Shown in pieces: positions 45,033-54,931 of a stretch of DNA of 64,000 nucleotides. How positions within the stretch are numbered: the stretch's first letter is position 1; each line of letters opens with the position of its first letter. A program made the position numbers and the translations under genes. The notes under the pieces were generated by a model, which had not been told where the DNA came from, made no database searches, and was given only the letters and a program-made list of their open reading frames with translations. The DNA comes from Rhodoferax sp. OV413 (lineage in GTDB: Bacteria; Pseudomonadota; Gammaproteobacteria; Burkholderiales; Burkholderiaceae_C), in NCBI RefSeq assembly GCF_900104385.1, contig NZ_FNJA01000007.1:310001-374000 (forward strand), in the 5' to 3' direction.

Positions 45033-45938
45033 TCAAGCCTGCTGCACAAACTCCACAAAGCGCTGCAACGCCGGGCTGGCATCTGCTGCCGACCAGACCA
45101 GGCTGGTCTCACAACCCGGCAGAGCCGCACCGCGTTTGCCGGCCACCACGCTGCGGTACACCACGCCCGGCCGCTGGAACTGCGTGACGCTTTGCGGCAC
45201 CCAGGCGCAGCCCAGGCCGGCGGACACCAGGTTGACGATGGTCTGCATCTGGATCGCCTCCTGCGCCACCTCGGGCAGCCGCCCGGCCGCGTGGTACACG
45301 CCAAAGATCGCGTCGTACAGCGAGGGCACGATGCGGCGCGGGAAGATCACCAGCGGCTGGTCCAGCACGGCGGCCAGGCTCAGGCTGGGCAAGGCAGCCA
45401 AGGGGTTTTGCTCTGGCAAAGCCAGCACCAGCGGCTCTTGGCTGACCACATGGCGCTCCAGACCCAACGGCGCAAAGCCGGGTGCGTGCAGCATAAAGCC
45501 CGCGTCCATTTCGCCGCGCGCAAAGGCTTCCAGCTGCACGTCGCCGGTGGCCTCGACCAGCTCCATCTGCACCTTGGGGTACAGCGCCCGAAAGCCGCGC
45601 ACCCATTGCGGCAGCAGCGCGAAGCCGACGGTAGACACAAACGCCAGCCGCAAGCGGCCCAGCTCACCGGCCGCCGCCGCACGCGCATGTTCGGGCAAGG
45701 CCTGGGCGCGGGCCAGCAGGTCCAGCACCTCGGGTAGCAAGGCCCGGCCGGTGGCCGTGAGCTGCACGCTGCGCTTGGTGCGGTCGAACAGGCGCACGGC
45801 CAGCCGCTTCTCCAACTGCGCTATCGCCTGCGTCAGCGGCGGCTGGGTCATGAACAGGCGCTGGGCGGCGCGGCCAAAGTGCAGCTCGTCGGCCAGCACA
45901 GCAAACTGGTTCCACACGCGAAGTTCTATTTCATTCAT
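45033..45938 (-). CDS. LysR family transcriptional regulator (next to ilvD)
   Basis: A 301-residue LysR protein with the helix-turn-helix at 5-62 (ELHFGRAAQRLFMTQPPLTQ, LEKRLAVRLFDRTKRSV). This is the BenM/CatM/TfdR-like branch. ATG 45938 is chosen; a GTG three codons earlier is possible. It faces ilvD across 108 bases, and an inverted repeat overlaps its own start codon, implying autoregulation. Control of ilvD is likely but not shown. Confidence 0.9.
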   Translation of the reverse strand: MNEIELRVWNQFAVLADELHFGRAAQRLFMTQPPLTQAIAQLEKRLAVRLFDRTKRSVQLTATGRALLPEVLDLLARAQALPEHARAAAAGELGRLRLAFVSTVGFALLPQWVRGFRALYPKVQMELVEATGDVQLEAFARGEMDAGFMLHAPGFAPLGLERHVVSQEPLVLALPEQNPLAALPSLSLAAVLDQPLVIFPRRIVPSLYDAIFGVYHAAGRLPEVAQEAIQMQTIVNLVSAGLGCAWVPQSVTQFQRPGVVYRSVVAGKRGAALPGCETSLVWSAADASPALQRFVEFVQQA

Positions 45939-45951
45939 ATGCCACACATAT
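45937..45951. promoter_or_regulatory. Probable LysR site overlapping the regulator's start codon
   Basis: ATATG, 5 bases, CATAT: a perfect inverted repeat that contains the T-N11-A LysR pattern. It covers the LysR ATG and lies 96 bases before ilvD. Confidence 0.45.
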
Positions 45952-46046
45952 TAATAAGCACTCAAAAATAGATTGGACCCGAGTTTTCGTCCGTAGCATA
46001 CTCAGCGCTGCAAAAAACACCTCCCCACGACACAAAGAGACCCGCC

Positions 46047-47741
46047 ATGGAAACCAAGCCCATCATCCTGAACCCCCGCTCGAAAAACATCACCGAAGGC
46101 AAATCGCGCGCGCCCAACCGCTCGATGTACTACGCCATGGGCTACGAAGAAGGTGACTTCAAGAAGCCCATGGTCGGCGTGGCGAACGGCCACAGCACCA
46201 TCACGCCCTGCAACAGCGGCCTGCAAAAGCTTACCGACGCAGCCATCGACGCGATTGAAGCTGCGGGCGGCAATGCCCAGGTGTTCGGCACGCCGACCAT
46301 CTCCGACGGCATGGCCATGGGCACCGAAGGCATGAAGTACAGCCTGGTCAGCCGCGAAGTCATCAGCGACTGCATCGAGACCAGCGTGCAAGGCCAGTGG
46401 ATGGACGGCGTGCTGGTGGTCGGCGGCTGCGACAAGAACATGCCCGGCGGCCTGATGGGCATGCTGCGCGCCAATGTGCCGGCCATCTACGTGTACGGCG
46501 GCACCATCCTGCCGGGCCGCTACAAGGGCCAGGACCTGAACATCGTCAGCGTGTTCGAAGCCGTGGGCCAGAACGCCGCCGGCAATCTGAGCGACGAAGA
46601 CCTGCTGGAAATCGAAAAGCGCGCCATCCCTGGCACCGGCTCCTGCGGCGGCATGTACACGGCCAACACCATGTCCAGCGCGTTTGAAGCCCTGGGCATC
46701 AGCCTGATCTACTCGTCGACCATGGCGAATCCGCACGACGAGAAGCTGAACTCGGCCCAGGAATCGGCCCGCGTGCTGATCGAAGCCATCAAGAAGGACA
46801 TCAAGCCGCGCGACATCGTGACCCGCAAGTCCATCGAAAACGCCGTGGCCGTCATCATGGCCACCGGCGGCTCGACCAACGCGGTGCTGCACTTCCTGGC
46901 CATCGCCCATGCGGCTGGCGTGGAGTGGAGCATCGACGACTTCGAGCGCGTGCGCGTCAAGACCCCGGTGCTGTGCGACCTGAAGCCCAGCGGCCAGTAC
47001 CTGGCAGTGGACCTGCACCGCGCGGGCGGCATTCCACAGGTCATGAAGACCCTGCTGGCCGCCGGCCTGCTGCACGGCGACTGCCTGACCATCACCGGCC
47101 AGACCGTGGCCGAAGTGCTGGCCGACATCCCGGACGTGCCACGCGCCGACCAGGACGTGATTCGCCCGATCGACCGCCCCATGTACAAGCAAGGCCACCT
47201 GGCCATCCTGAAGGGCAATCTGTCGCCCGAAGGCTGCGTGGCCAAGATCACCGGCCTGAAGAACACGGTGATGACCGGCCCGGCCCGCGTCTTCGACGAC
47301 GAACAATCTGCCCTGGCCGCCATCCTGGCCGGCAAGATCGTGGCCGGCGACGTGATGGTGCTGCGCTATCTGGGCCCCAAGGGCGGCCCCGGCATGCCAG
47401 AGATGCTGGCCCCCACCGGCGCGCTGATCGGCGCCGGCCTGGGTGAAAGCGTAGGCCTGATCACCGACGGCCGCTTCTCCGGCGGCACCTGGGGCATGGT
47501 GGTCGGCCACGTGGCGCCCGAAGCCGCTGCCGGTGGCGTGATCGCCCTGGTGGAAGAAGGCGACTCCATCACCATCGACTCGCGCAAGCTGCTGCTGCAG
47601 CTGAACGTGGATGACGCAGTGATCGCCCAACGCCGCACCACCTGGAAAGCACCGGCCCCGCGCTACACCCGCGGCGTACAGGCCAAGTTTGCCTTCAACG
47701 CATCCACCGCCAGCAAGGGCGCGGTGCTCGACGCGTTCTAA
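46047..47741 (+). CDS. ilvD: Dihydroxy-acid dehydratase
   Basis: A 564-residue iron-sulfur dehydratase of branched-chain amino acid synthesis. It converts 2,3-dihydroxyisovalerate and its methylvalerate homologue into the 2-oxo acids. Cluster cysteines are in [10 protein letters not shown] and [30 protein letters not shown] is the C-terminal IlvD signature. It stands alone with its own terminator and is divergent from a LysR gene. Confidence 0.96.
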   Translation: METKPIILNPRSKNITEGKSRAPNRSMYYAMGYEEGDFKKPMVGVANGHSTITPCNSGLQKLTDAAIDAIEAAGGNAQVFGTPTISDGMAMGTEGMKYSLVSREVISDCIETSVQGQWMDGVLVVGGCDKNMPGGLMGMLRANVPAIYVYGGTILPGRYKGQDLNIVSVFEAVGQNAAGNLSDEDLLEIEKRAIPGTGSCGGMYTANTMSSAFEALGISLIYSSTMANPHDEKLNSAQESARVLIEAIKKDIKPRDIVTRKSIENAVAVIMATGGSTNAVLHFLAIAHAAGVEWSIDDFERVRVKTPVLCDLKPSGQYLAVDLHRAGGIPQVMKTLLAAGLLHGDCLTITGQTVAEVLADIPDVPRADQDVIRPIDRPMYKQGHLAILKGNLSPEGCVAKITGLKNTVMTGPARVFDDEQSALAAILAGKIVAGDVMVLRYLGPKGGPGMPEMLAPTGALIGAGLGESVGLITDGRFSGGTWGMVVGHVAPEAAAGGVIALVEEGDSITIDSRKLLLQLNVDDAVIAQRRTTWKAPAPRYTRGVQAKFAFNASTASKGAVLDAF

Positions 47742-47755
47742 GCCACGCGCCATGC

Positions 47756-47791
47756 AAAAAGCCCAGGGTCTTGCGACCTTGGGCTTTTTTT
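47756..47791 (+). terminator. Rho-independent terminator after ilvD
   Basis: AAAAAGCCCAGGGTC, a TTGC loop, GACCTTGGGC and seven Ts. The stem is nearly perfect, 15 bases after the ilvD stop. With A-runs on the other side it may also end the convergent small gene. Confidence 0.9.
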
Positions 47792-47806
47792 ATGGGCGGA
47801 TGCCAA

Positions 47807-48049
47807 TCAACGTGGCTTCTTGGGTTTGAGGCCCATGGCTTCTCGGCTTTTGTCTATGCGCGCCTGCTTGCGCTGGTCTTCCTTTTGCATCACCTTGCGC
47901 TTGGTATAGCCGGTGGCATCGGCCCACCACCACCAGACCACTGCCAGGCCGAACGGCGACAGCACCACCCACCAGCTCCATTCGGCCACAGGCCCCATCG
48001 CCAGGTATTTCAACACCAGCAAGACGATTCCGATTCCTAAAAACAGCAT
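47807..48049 (-). CDS. Small Trp-rich membrane protein (TIGR04438-like)
   Basis: An 80-residue protein with two hydrophobic segments (2-18 and 25-43) around a run of Trp (WSWW and VVWWWWADATGYTKRK), ending in a basic tail KPKKPR. The spacing matches the small Trp-rich family found in Burkholderiales. Function is unknown. It is convergent with ilvD. Confidence 0.85.
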   Translation of the reverse strand: MLFLGIGIVLLVLKYLAMGPVAEWSWWVVLSPFGLAVVWWWWADATGYTKRKVMQKEDQRKQARIDKSREAMGLKPKKPR

Positions 48050-48135
48050 GTTGGCCTCCAGCCTGCGACGGCCAGCCCGGTCTGCGTCGCTCTATAAAAT
48101 GACATCGGTTCACTGTACCCCAACCCACGAAACAA

Positions 48136-48441
48136 ATGATGCGACTTCTGTTGACTTTGGCTTTGGCCAGCACCGCCATCCTGCCCGCCCAGGCGGACCA
48201 GGCACTGGCAACGGCCAAGAGCTGCATGGCCTGCCACACCATCGACAGCAAGCGCGTCGGCCCGGCTTTCAAAGAGGTGGCCAACAAATACCGGGATGAC
48301 AAAGGCGCGGTCGACCGGCTGGCGCTAAAGATCCGCCAGGGCGGCGCGGGCGCCTGGGGCCCGGTGGCCATGCCGGCCAACGCCCAGGTGAACGAAGCCG
48401 ACGCCAAGAAACTGGCGGCCTGGGTGCTGTCGCTGAAGTAA
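48136..48441 (+). CDS. Class I cytochrome c (c551/c552 type)
   Basis: A 101-residue periplasmic electron carrier. A signal peptide covers about 1-20 (cut after AQA). The haem site is CMACH, with VGPAFKEVANKY and the Met ligand in GPVAMPANAQV. A second ATG at 48139 is equally possible. Size and motifs match the small cytochrome c551/552 donors of oxidases or denitrification enzymes. It is monocistronic with a terminator after the stop. Confidence 0.93.
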   Translation: MMRLLLTLALASTAILPAQADQALATAKSCMACHTIDSKRVGPAFKEVANKYRDDKGAVDRLALKIRQGGAGAWGPVAMPANAQVNEADAKKLAAWVLSLK

Positions 48442-48458
48442 GCCCGCCCACGCAAAGC

Positions 48459-48490
48459 AAAAAGCCCGCTGATATTCAGCGGGCTTTTTT
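48459..48490. terminator. Bidirectional intrinsic terminator
   Basis: AAAAAGCCCGCTGA, a TAT loop and TCAGCGGGCTTTTTT: a perfect 14-bp stem with A and T tails on both sides. It lies between the cytochrome gene and the convergent acs gene. Confidence 0.92.
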
Positions 48491-48493
48491 AAT

Positions 48494-48551
48494 AGTCTTT
48501 TAGGCCTCTAGCGCTTATACAACCAGCACCAGCAGCTATATTAAATATAGC
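48494..48551 (-). repeat. Dispersed palindromic repeat, copy 9
   Basis: In reverse: GCTATATTTAATATAGCTGC, a spacer, then ATAAGCGCTAGAGGCCTAAA. It is one of the best consensus matches, between the terminator and the acs stop. Confidence 0.8.
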
Positions 48552-48557
48552 ACTCCA

Positions 48558-50555
<1,998 letters not shown>

Positions 50556-50699
50556 GGTTTTGTCTCCTCAATGGGTAGTTTGGATAGCGCTGGACGGTAA
50601 TGTCGATGCTGGCTCTTACACGCCGCTGACTTGTAGAAAGCCTACAAACGCCTAATCCTACAATCCGGCATCCCAGTTACCAACTTACGCGCTAAAAAA

Positions 50700-51302
50700 A
50701 TGTCCGACCCCACCCATTCCAAACCCGCTCCCATCCGTCCTTTGGCGGGCTTTATTTTTGCCAGCCGCTGGTTGCAACTACCGCTGTACCTGGGACTGAT
50801 CGCCGCCCAGGCTGTGTATGTGGTGCATTTTTTGGTCGAACTGCTGCATCTGGTGGAAGCCGCTTTTGGCAACCAGGCAGCCCTGCAGGCACTGGTCAGC
50901 AGCATTGGCTACAAAGCCTCGGTAGCCCCTGAGGCGCTGACGGAAACCATCATCATGCTGGTGGTGCTGGCACTGATCGACGTGGTGATGATTTCCAACC
51001 TGCTGATCATGGTGATTGTGGGCGGCTACGAGACTTTTGTGAGCCGGATGAACCTGGACGGCCACCCCGACCAGCCCGAATGGCTGAGCCATGTGAATGC
51101 CTCGGTGCTGAAGGTAAAGCTGGCCACCGCCATCATCGGCATATCGTCGATCCACCTGCTCAAGACCTTTATCAACGCAGCCAACTACGATGAAAAGGTG
51201 CTGATGTGGCAGACCATCATCCACGTTGCGTTCCTGTTCAGCGCACTGGCCATCGCCTACACCGATAAGCTGCTGACGGCCACCCACAACGCCCGCCACT
51301 AA
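50700..51302 (+). CDS. UPF0114 (YqhA/TIGR00645) family membrane protein
   Basis: A 200-residue protein with four hydrophobic segments (about 28-55, 84-110, 140-160 and 170-190). Typical stretches are [36 protein letters not shown] and [18 protein letters not shown]. The ATG at 50700 lacks a ribosome site but matches family starts. Function of the family is unknown. Confidence 0.92.
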   Translation: MSDPTHSKPAPIRPLAGFIFASRWLQLPLYLGLIAAQAVYVVHFLVELLHLVEAAFGNQAALQALVSSIGYKASVAPEALTETIIMLVVLALIDVVMISNLLIMVIVGGYETFVSRMNLDGHPDQPEWLSHVNASVLKVKLATAIIGISSIHLLKTFINAANYDEKVLMWQTIIHVAFLFSALAIAYTDKLLTATHNARH

Positions 51303-51314
51303 GCCACTAACTAA

Positions 51315-52493
51315 CTAGCGCGCGCTGACCAGCTTTCCGTCGAGGATTTCGGTCAAAAACACCAGATCGCTGGCCTGGTGGTTGTCTTCCGACAGCTGAA
51401 TGGGCAAGCCCCCCAGGTCGGCCGAGCGCATCGATTCCAGGCTGGCCACCAAGGCCTTGCGTGTGGGTTTGGGGCCGGCTTTTTCCAGCGCCCGCACCAG
51501 CAGCCGCGCACTGATGCAGGCCTCGAAAGTGATGAAGGTCATTTGCTTACCGCTCTGGCGCTGCAGCGCGGCCCGGCAATCGCGGGCGATGGGCAACTCG
51601 CTCTCGTTGGGCAAAGGCACAACCTGCGAGATCAGCATGCCTTGGCCATCCACCCCCAATTGCTCCATCAAGCGCTCGGTTCCCACCACCGACACCGTGG
51701 CGAATTGCGGGCGCAAACCGGTTGCCCGCACCTGTTTGATGAATGCGGCCACCGGTGTGTAGTGGCCGGCCAGCACAATCGCATCGGGTTGCTGTTCCAC
51801 CATGGTGGACAAGGCCATACGGATCGCCACGGTATTGCGTTGGAAGCTGCCGGCAGCATGCACCACTGCACCGCGCTTGAGCAAGGCGCTATCCACACCT
51901 GACAACACAGCCAGACCAAAGCCGTCGTTCTGGTACACCACGGCAACCTTCTTCGCCCCCTTTTCCAGCAGCCGGGCCACGATTGCCTCGGTCTCGTCCT
52001 GGTAGGAGGCCCGTAAATTGAAGACACGGCGCAAGATCGGCTGCCGCAAGCCGTAAGAGCCCGAGATCACCCCGATCAAAGGCACGTCATGCTCGTCGAT
52101 CAAGGGCAGCACGGCATTCACAGTCGGCGTACCGGTGTAGCCAAACAAAGCCAGCACCTGCTCGTCTTGAACCATCTGCTGGGTTTTTTCCAGCGTCTGC
52201 TCGGGCTCATAGGCGTCGTCAGCGACCTGCAGCACAATCTTGCGACCATGCACACCGCCTTTGGCATTGATTTCATTGAAGACCGCCTGGGCGCCGGTCA
52301 GCATGGCCTGGCCCAACTCGGCCACAGGCCCGGTTTGTGCGTTCACCATGCCGATGCGGATATCGGCCTTGCTGTCGATAGACTGCGCCAGCACGCTGGA
52401 AGCAACGTCCAAACACAACCACACGGGCAACACAAAAAGCCACTTGGTACTACGAATCAACCGCTTGTAGCCAGCCATAGCGTCATCTTTCAT
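51315..52493 (-). CDS. Orphan branched-chain-amino-acid-type ABC substrate-binding protein
   Basis: A 392-residue periplasmic protein of the LivJ/Peripla_BP_6 fold. The signal peptide ends near residue 37 (SSVLAQS). The mature start IRIGMVNAQTGPVAELGQAM and GYTGTPTVNAVLPLIDEH are typical. A GAGG site lies 9 bases before the ATG at 52493. No permease or ATPase genes are near. Such orphan receptors are common in Burkholderiales and may feed signalling proteins. Confidence 0.9.
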   Translation of the reverse strand: MKDDAMAGYKRLIRSTKWLFVLPVWLCLDVASSVLAQSIDSKADIRIGMVNAQTGPVAELGQAMLTGAQAVFNEINAKGGVHGRKIVLQVADDAYEPEQTLEKTQQMVQDEQVLALFGYTGTPTVNAVLPLIDEHDVPLIGVISGSYGLRQPILRRVFNLRASYQDETEAIVARLLEKGAKKVAVVYQNDGFGLAVLSGVDSALLKRGAVVHAAGSFQRNTVAIRMALSTMVEQQPDAIVLAGHYTPVAAFIKQVRATGLRPQFATVSVVGTERLMEQLGVDGQGMLISQVVPLPNESELPIARDCRAALQRQSGKQMTFITFEACISARLLVRALEKAGPKPTRKALVASLESMRSADLGGLPIQLSEDNHQASDLVFLTEILDGKLVSAR

Positions 52494-52616
52494 GTTGGTT
52501 TGCCTCAGCCGTCAGCCCAAGATAATAAATCGATAAAACGTATATAAATCACACTGAAATTTACTCAAAACAAAACATAATCAAGTTTGATGATGAATTT
52601 AGGTTAACCCCATAGC

Positions 52617-53555
52617 ATGGCGCCCAAAGTTATTAAAAAATGGAATGTTTTGCAGAATCTCGGACGAGTATTGCGTAATACGTGGGTCGCCATATTCTTT
52701 TGGAATTTCCTGGTATCTGCACACGCCACCGATGAGACCTTGGTGCGGATTGCGCAAACAGGGCGCATCGTGCTGGGCGTCAACGACAACCTCATGCCCC
52801 TGAGTTACCTGGATGCCTCGGGCGCTCCCATCGGCTACCACATGGATGTCTGCCTGCGGCTGGTAGCCGCCATCCGGCAACGCTTTGATTTGCCGCGGCT
52901 CAAGGTGGTGACCGTACCCACCACTCTGTCCACCCGGTTCGCACTGTTGGACAACCGCTCCATCGACATCGAATGTGGCAGCAACGCGGTCAATATTTCG
53001 TCGCTAAAGCAAGCACTGCTGACGCACGCCACCATGGTGTCGGAAATCCGCGTGATGGCGCTGGCCGACAACAAAGACCTGAGCCTGGCGACCCTGGGCG
53101 GCAAGTCTGTGGGCGTGGAAGCTGGCGGCACCGCAGCGCCCGCGCTGCGCACACTGACCCGCAGCAGCCCACTCAAGGTAAAAGAAGTCTTCGGCCGCTT
53201 CGCATCGGACACCTTTGGACTTCTGGAATCAGGGCGGGTGGATGCGGTGGCGCTGGCCACGCCCTACATGCTGGCGCAGCGCGCACTCTCCCCGGCATCT
53301 GAACGCTATGTACTGCTGGACGGGGTGTTGCGTACCGACCCGATTGCACTGATGTTCCGCTTGCAGGATGAAAACCTGCACGCACTGGCCAACGAAGTGC
53401 TGGCCGGAATGATGAAGAGCGGCGAAATGCAGCGCCTCTACGACAAGTGGTTTTTACAACCTATACCCGGTTTACCCGAAGCGGTAGGCGTGCCCCTCCC
53501 CCCCAAGTTGCGCGCCTTATTCGATAATCCGGGCAGTGAAATGCTAGGAATATAA
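52617..53555 (+). CDS. Orphan amino-acid-type (family 3) periplasmic binding protein
   Basis: A 312-residue solute-binding family 3 protein. An unusually basic, long signal peptide runs to about 38 (VSAHA). GRIVLGVNDNLMPLSYLDA and GYHMDVCLRLVAAI are the typical first-lobe motifs, with GYxxD-like Asp contacting the ligand amino group. It is divergent from the other orphan receptor across 123 bases, and neither has transporter genes beside it. Confidence 0.88.
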   Translation: MAPKVIKKWNVLQNLGRVLRNTWVAIFFWNFLVSAHATDETLVRIAQTGRIVLGVNDNLMPLSYLDASGAPIGYHMDVCLRLVAAIRQRFDLPRLKVVTVPTTLSTRFALLDNRSIDIECGSNAVNISSLKQALLTHATMVSEIRVMALADNKDLSLATLGGKSVGVEAGGTAAPALRTLTRSSPLKVKEVFGRFASDTFGLLESGRVDAVALATPYMLAQRALSPASERYVLLDGVLRTDPIALMFRLQDENLHALANEVLAGMMKSGEMQRLYDKWFLQPIPGLPEAVGVPLPPKLRALFDNPGSEMLGI

Positions 53556-53618
53556 AGTAAAAAAACCACCCACTTTTTTAATCAACAATTACCGATAAAA
53601 ATCAAAATTAAATACCCG

Positions 53619-53654
53619 TTACAGTTGTAAGGAATGATATTCCACTGATATATT
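53619..53654 (+). promoter_or_regulatory. Promoter of the pilus cluster with palindromic spacer
   Basis: A -35 box TTGTAA (53625-53630) and a -10 box TATATT (53649-53654) are 18 bases apart. The spacer holds GGAAT-GAT-ATTCC (53631-53643), and the -35 is itself half of TTACA-GT-TGTAA (53619-53630). Palindromes in these places suggest control by a dimeric repressor. The first gene starts 34 bases downstream. Confidence 0.55.
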
Positions 53655-53687
53655 GACCTACAAGTTAATACAAAGCGAGGGACAATC

Positions 53688-54218
53688 ATGAGAACTGTAG
53701 CTTGTAAGCGGATATACGCGCAGCGCTTGACTCCCTGGCTCTATTGCTTGCTGGCCAGCGGTTTGGTACTCATGGTGTTCTCGCACCGGCATGTTCAGGC
53801 GGCCAGTGCCACGGCAAATTTCAATGTCACCGCCACGGTTTTGACCTCTTGCACCGTCAGTGCCACCGATTTGGTCTTTGGCACCTATGACGGAGGCTCC
53901 GCCAGCGACACCACGACGACATCCACGATCAGTGTGAACTGTTCGTTGCTCACCCCCTACACCATCAGCCTGAACTCCGGCACTTATGCGTCCGGCGCCG
54001 TGCGGCGCATGGGTAGCGGTACCTCGCGGCTCACCTACGAAATCTACCGCGATGCCGGAATGACCGGCATCTTCGGTACGGTTGCCGCGGTGCTGGGCGT
54101 ATCCGGAATAGGCGCGGGCGTAGCGGTTCCCGCCACGATCTACGGCAAGATTCCTAAAAACCAGAATGTGACACCCGGGAGCTACGCCGACCAGATCACC
54201 GTAACGGTTGACTACTGA
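53688..54218 (+). CDS. Spore coat U domain pilin-like protein
   Basis: A 176-residue SCPU-domain protein. The signal region (about 16-40, ending near VQA) is longer and more basic than usual. The mature part has ATANFNVTATVLTSCTVSAT and ends PGSYADQITVTVDY, the features of CsuA/B-type pilins (N-terminal donor strand, Cys pair, final Tyr). It opens a four-gene chaperone-usher cluster and its TGA overlaps the chaperone ATG by one base. Confidence 0.88.
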   Translation: MRTVACKRIYAQRLTPWLYCLLASGLVLMVFSHRHVQAASATANFNVTATVLTSCTVSATDLVFGTYDGGSASDTTTTSTISVNCSLLTPYTISLNSGTYASGAVRRMGSGTSRLTYEIYRDAGMTGIFGTVAAVLGVSGIGAGVAVPATIYGKIPKNQNVTPGSYADQITVTVDY

Positions 54219-54931
54219 TGCGGGGTGGAACATATCCGCTGCTGCGCCGGGCAGCAAGCCTGGTCACGCTCGTTCTGGGCACCACACTCGCTTTGACCAT
54301 CAGCGCTGGCGGTTTGACCGTACTACCGACACGTGTCGATTTCGGTGCCAACCGTGGCGTGCAGTCCGTGCTGGTCACCAACACCAGTGCGCAGACTGTG
54401 ACCGTTGAAACCGAGGTGCAAGTCTGGCCCGAGGGCGCACCCGGTCAGTTGGCGAATGACGTGGTGGTGACGCCAGCGGTGGTGACACTCCCGCCAAATC
54501 AACGTATGCGCTTGCGCATCGGACTGTTACGGCCCGCCAGCACGGACACGGAACGGGCCTACCGGCTTTACCTCACCGAGTTGACGGCGCCGGCGCCGCT
54601 GCAAGCCGCTGGTATAGGCGTGCGGCTGCGCATAGGCATTCCGGTATTTGTGGCGCCCACCCAAGCCCAGCCGCAAGCTCTGCAGTGGTCGGCCCGACAA
54701 GAAGCCGATGGCTGGTCTCTCACCGCGCGCAACCCGGGCAATACCCATAAACGTGCCGTGCGGTTGGTGCTTTCTGGCGCAGACGGATCGCGCCGTATCG
54801 AACCACCCAGCAACTATGTGTTGGCGCGTTCCAGCTTGGTCATCCCATTGCAAGAGCGCGTACCTCCCGGCACCCGCGTACGTTGGCTGGAGGGCGACGA
54901 TGAGCGTGAAAGCCCCGTACTGCAACCTTGA
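54218..54931 (+). CDS. Periplasmic pilus chaperone (PapD/CsuC-like)
   Basis: A 237-residue chaperone. After a signal peptide (to about 35) come VLPTRVDFGANRGVQSVLVTN and PPNQRMRLRIGLLRPA (the G1-region Arg/Lys that anchors subunit C-termini). A second Ig-like domain covers about 140-237. It keeps the SCPU pilins unpolymerised and hands them to the usher. Its end overlaps the usher start by 32 bases. Confidence 0.88.
   Translation: MRGGTYPLLRRAASLVTLVLGTTLALTISAGGLTVLPTRVDFGANRGVQSVLVTNTSAQTVTVETEVQVWPEGAPGQLANDVVVTPAVVTLPPNQRMRLRIGLLRPASTDTERAYRLYLTELTAPAPLQAAGIGVRLRIGIPVFVAPTQAQPQALQWSARQEADGWSLTARNPGNTHKRAVRLVLSGADGSRRIEPPSNYVLARSSLVIPLQERVPPGTRVRWLEGDDERESPVLQP

Noticed and set aside
46002-47753. 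583-codon minus-strand frame
   Set aside because: Antisense shadow of ilvD in G+C-rich sequence.
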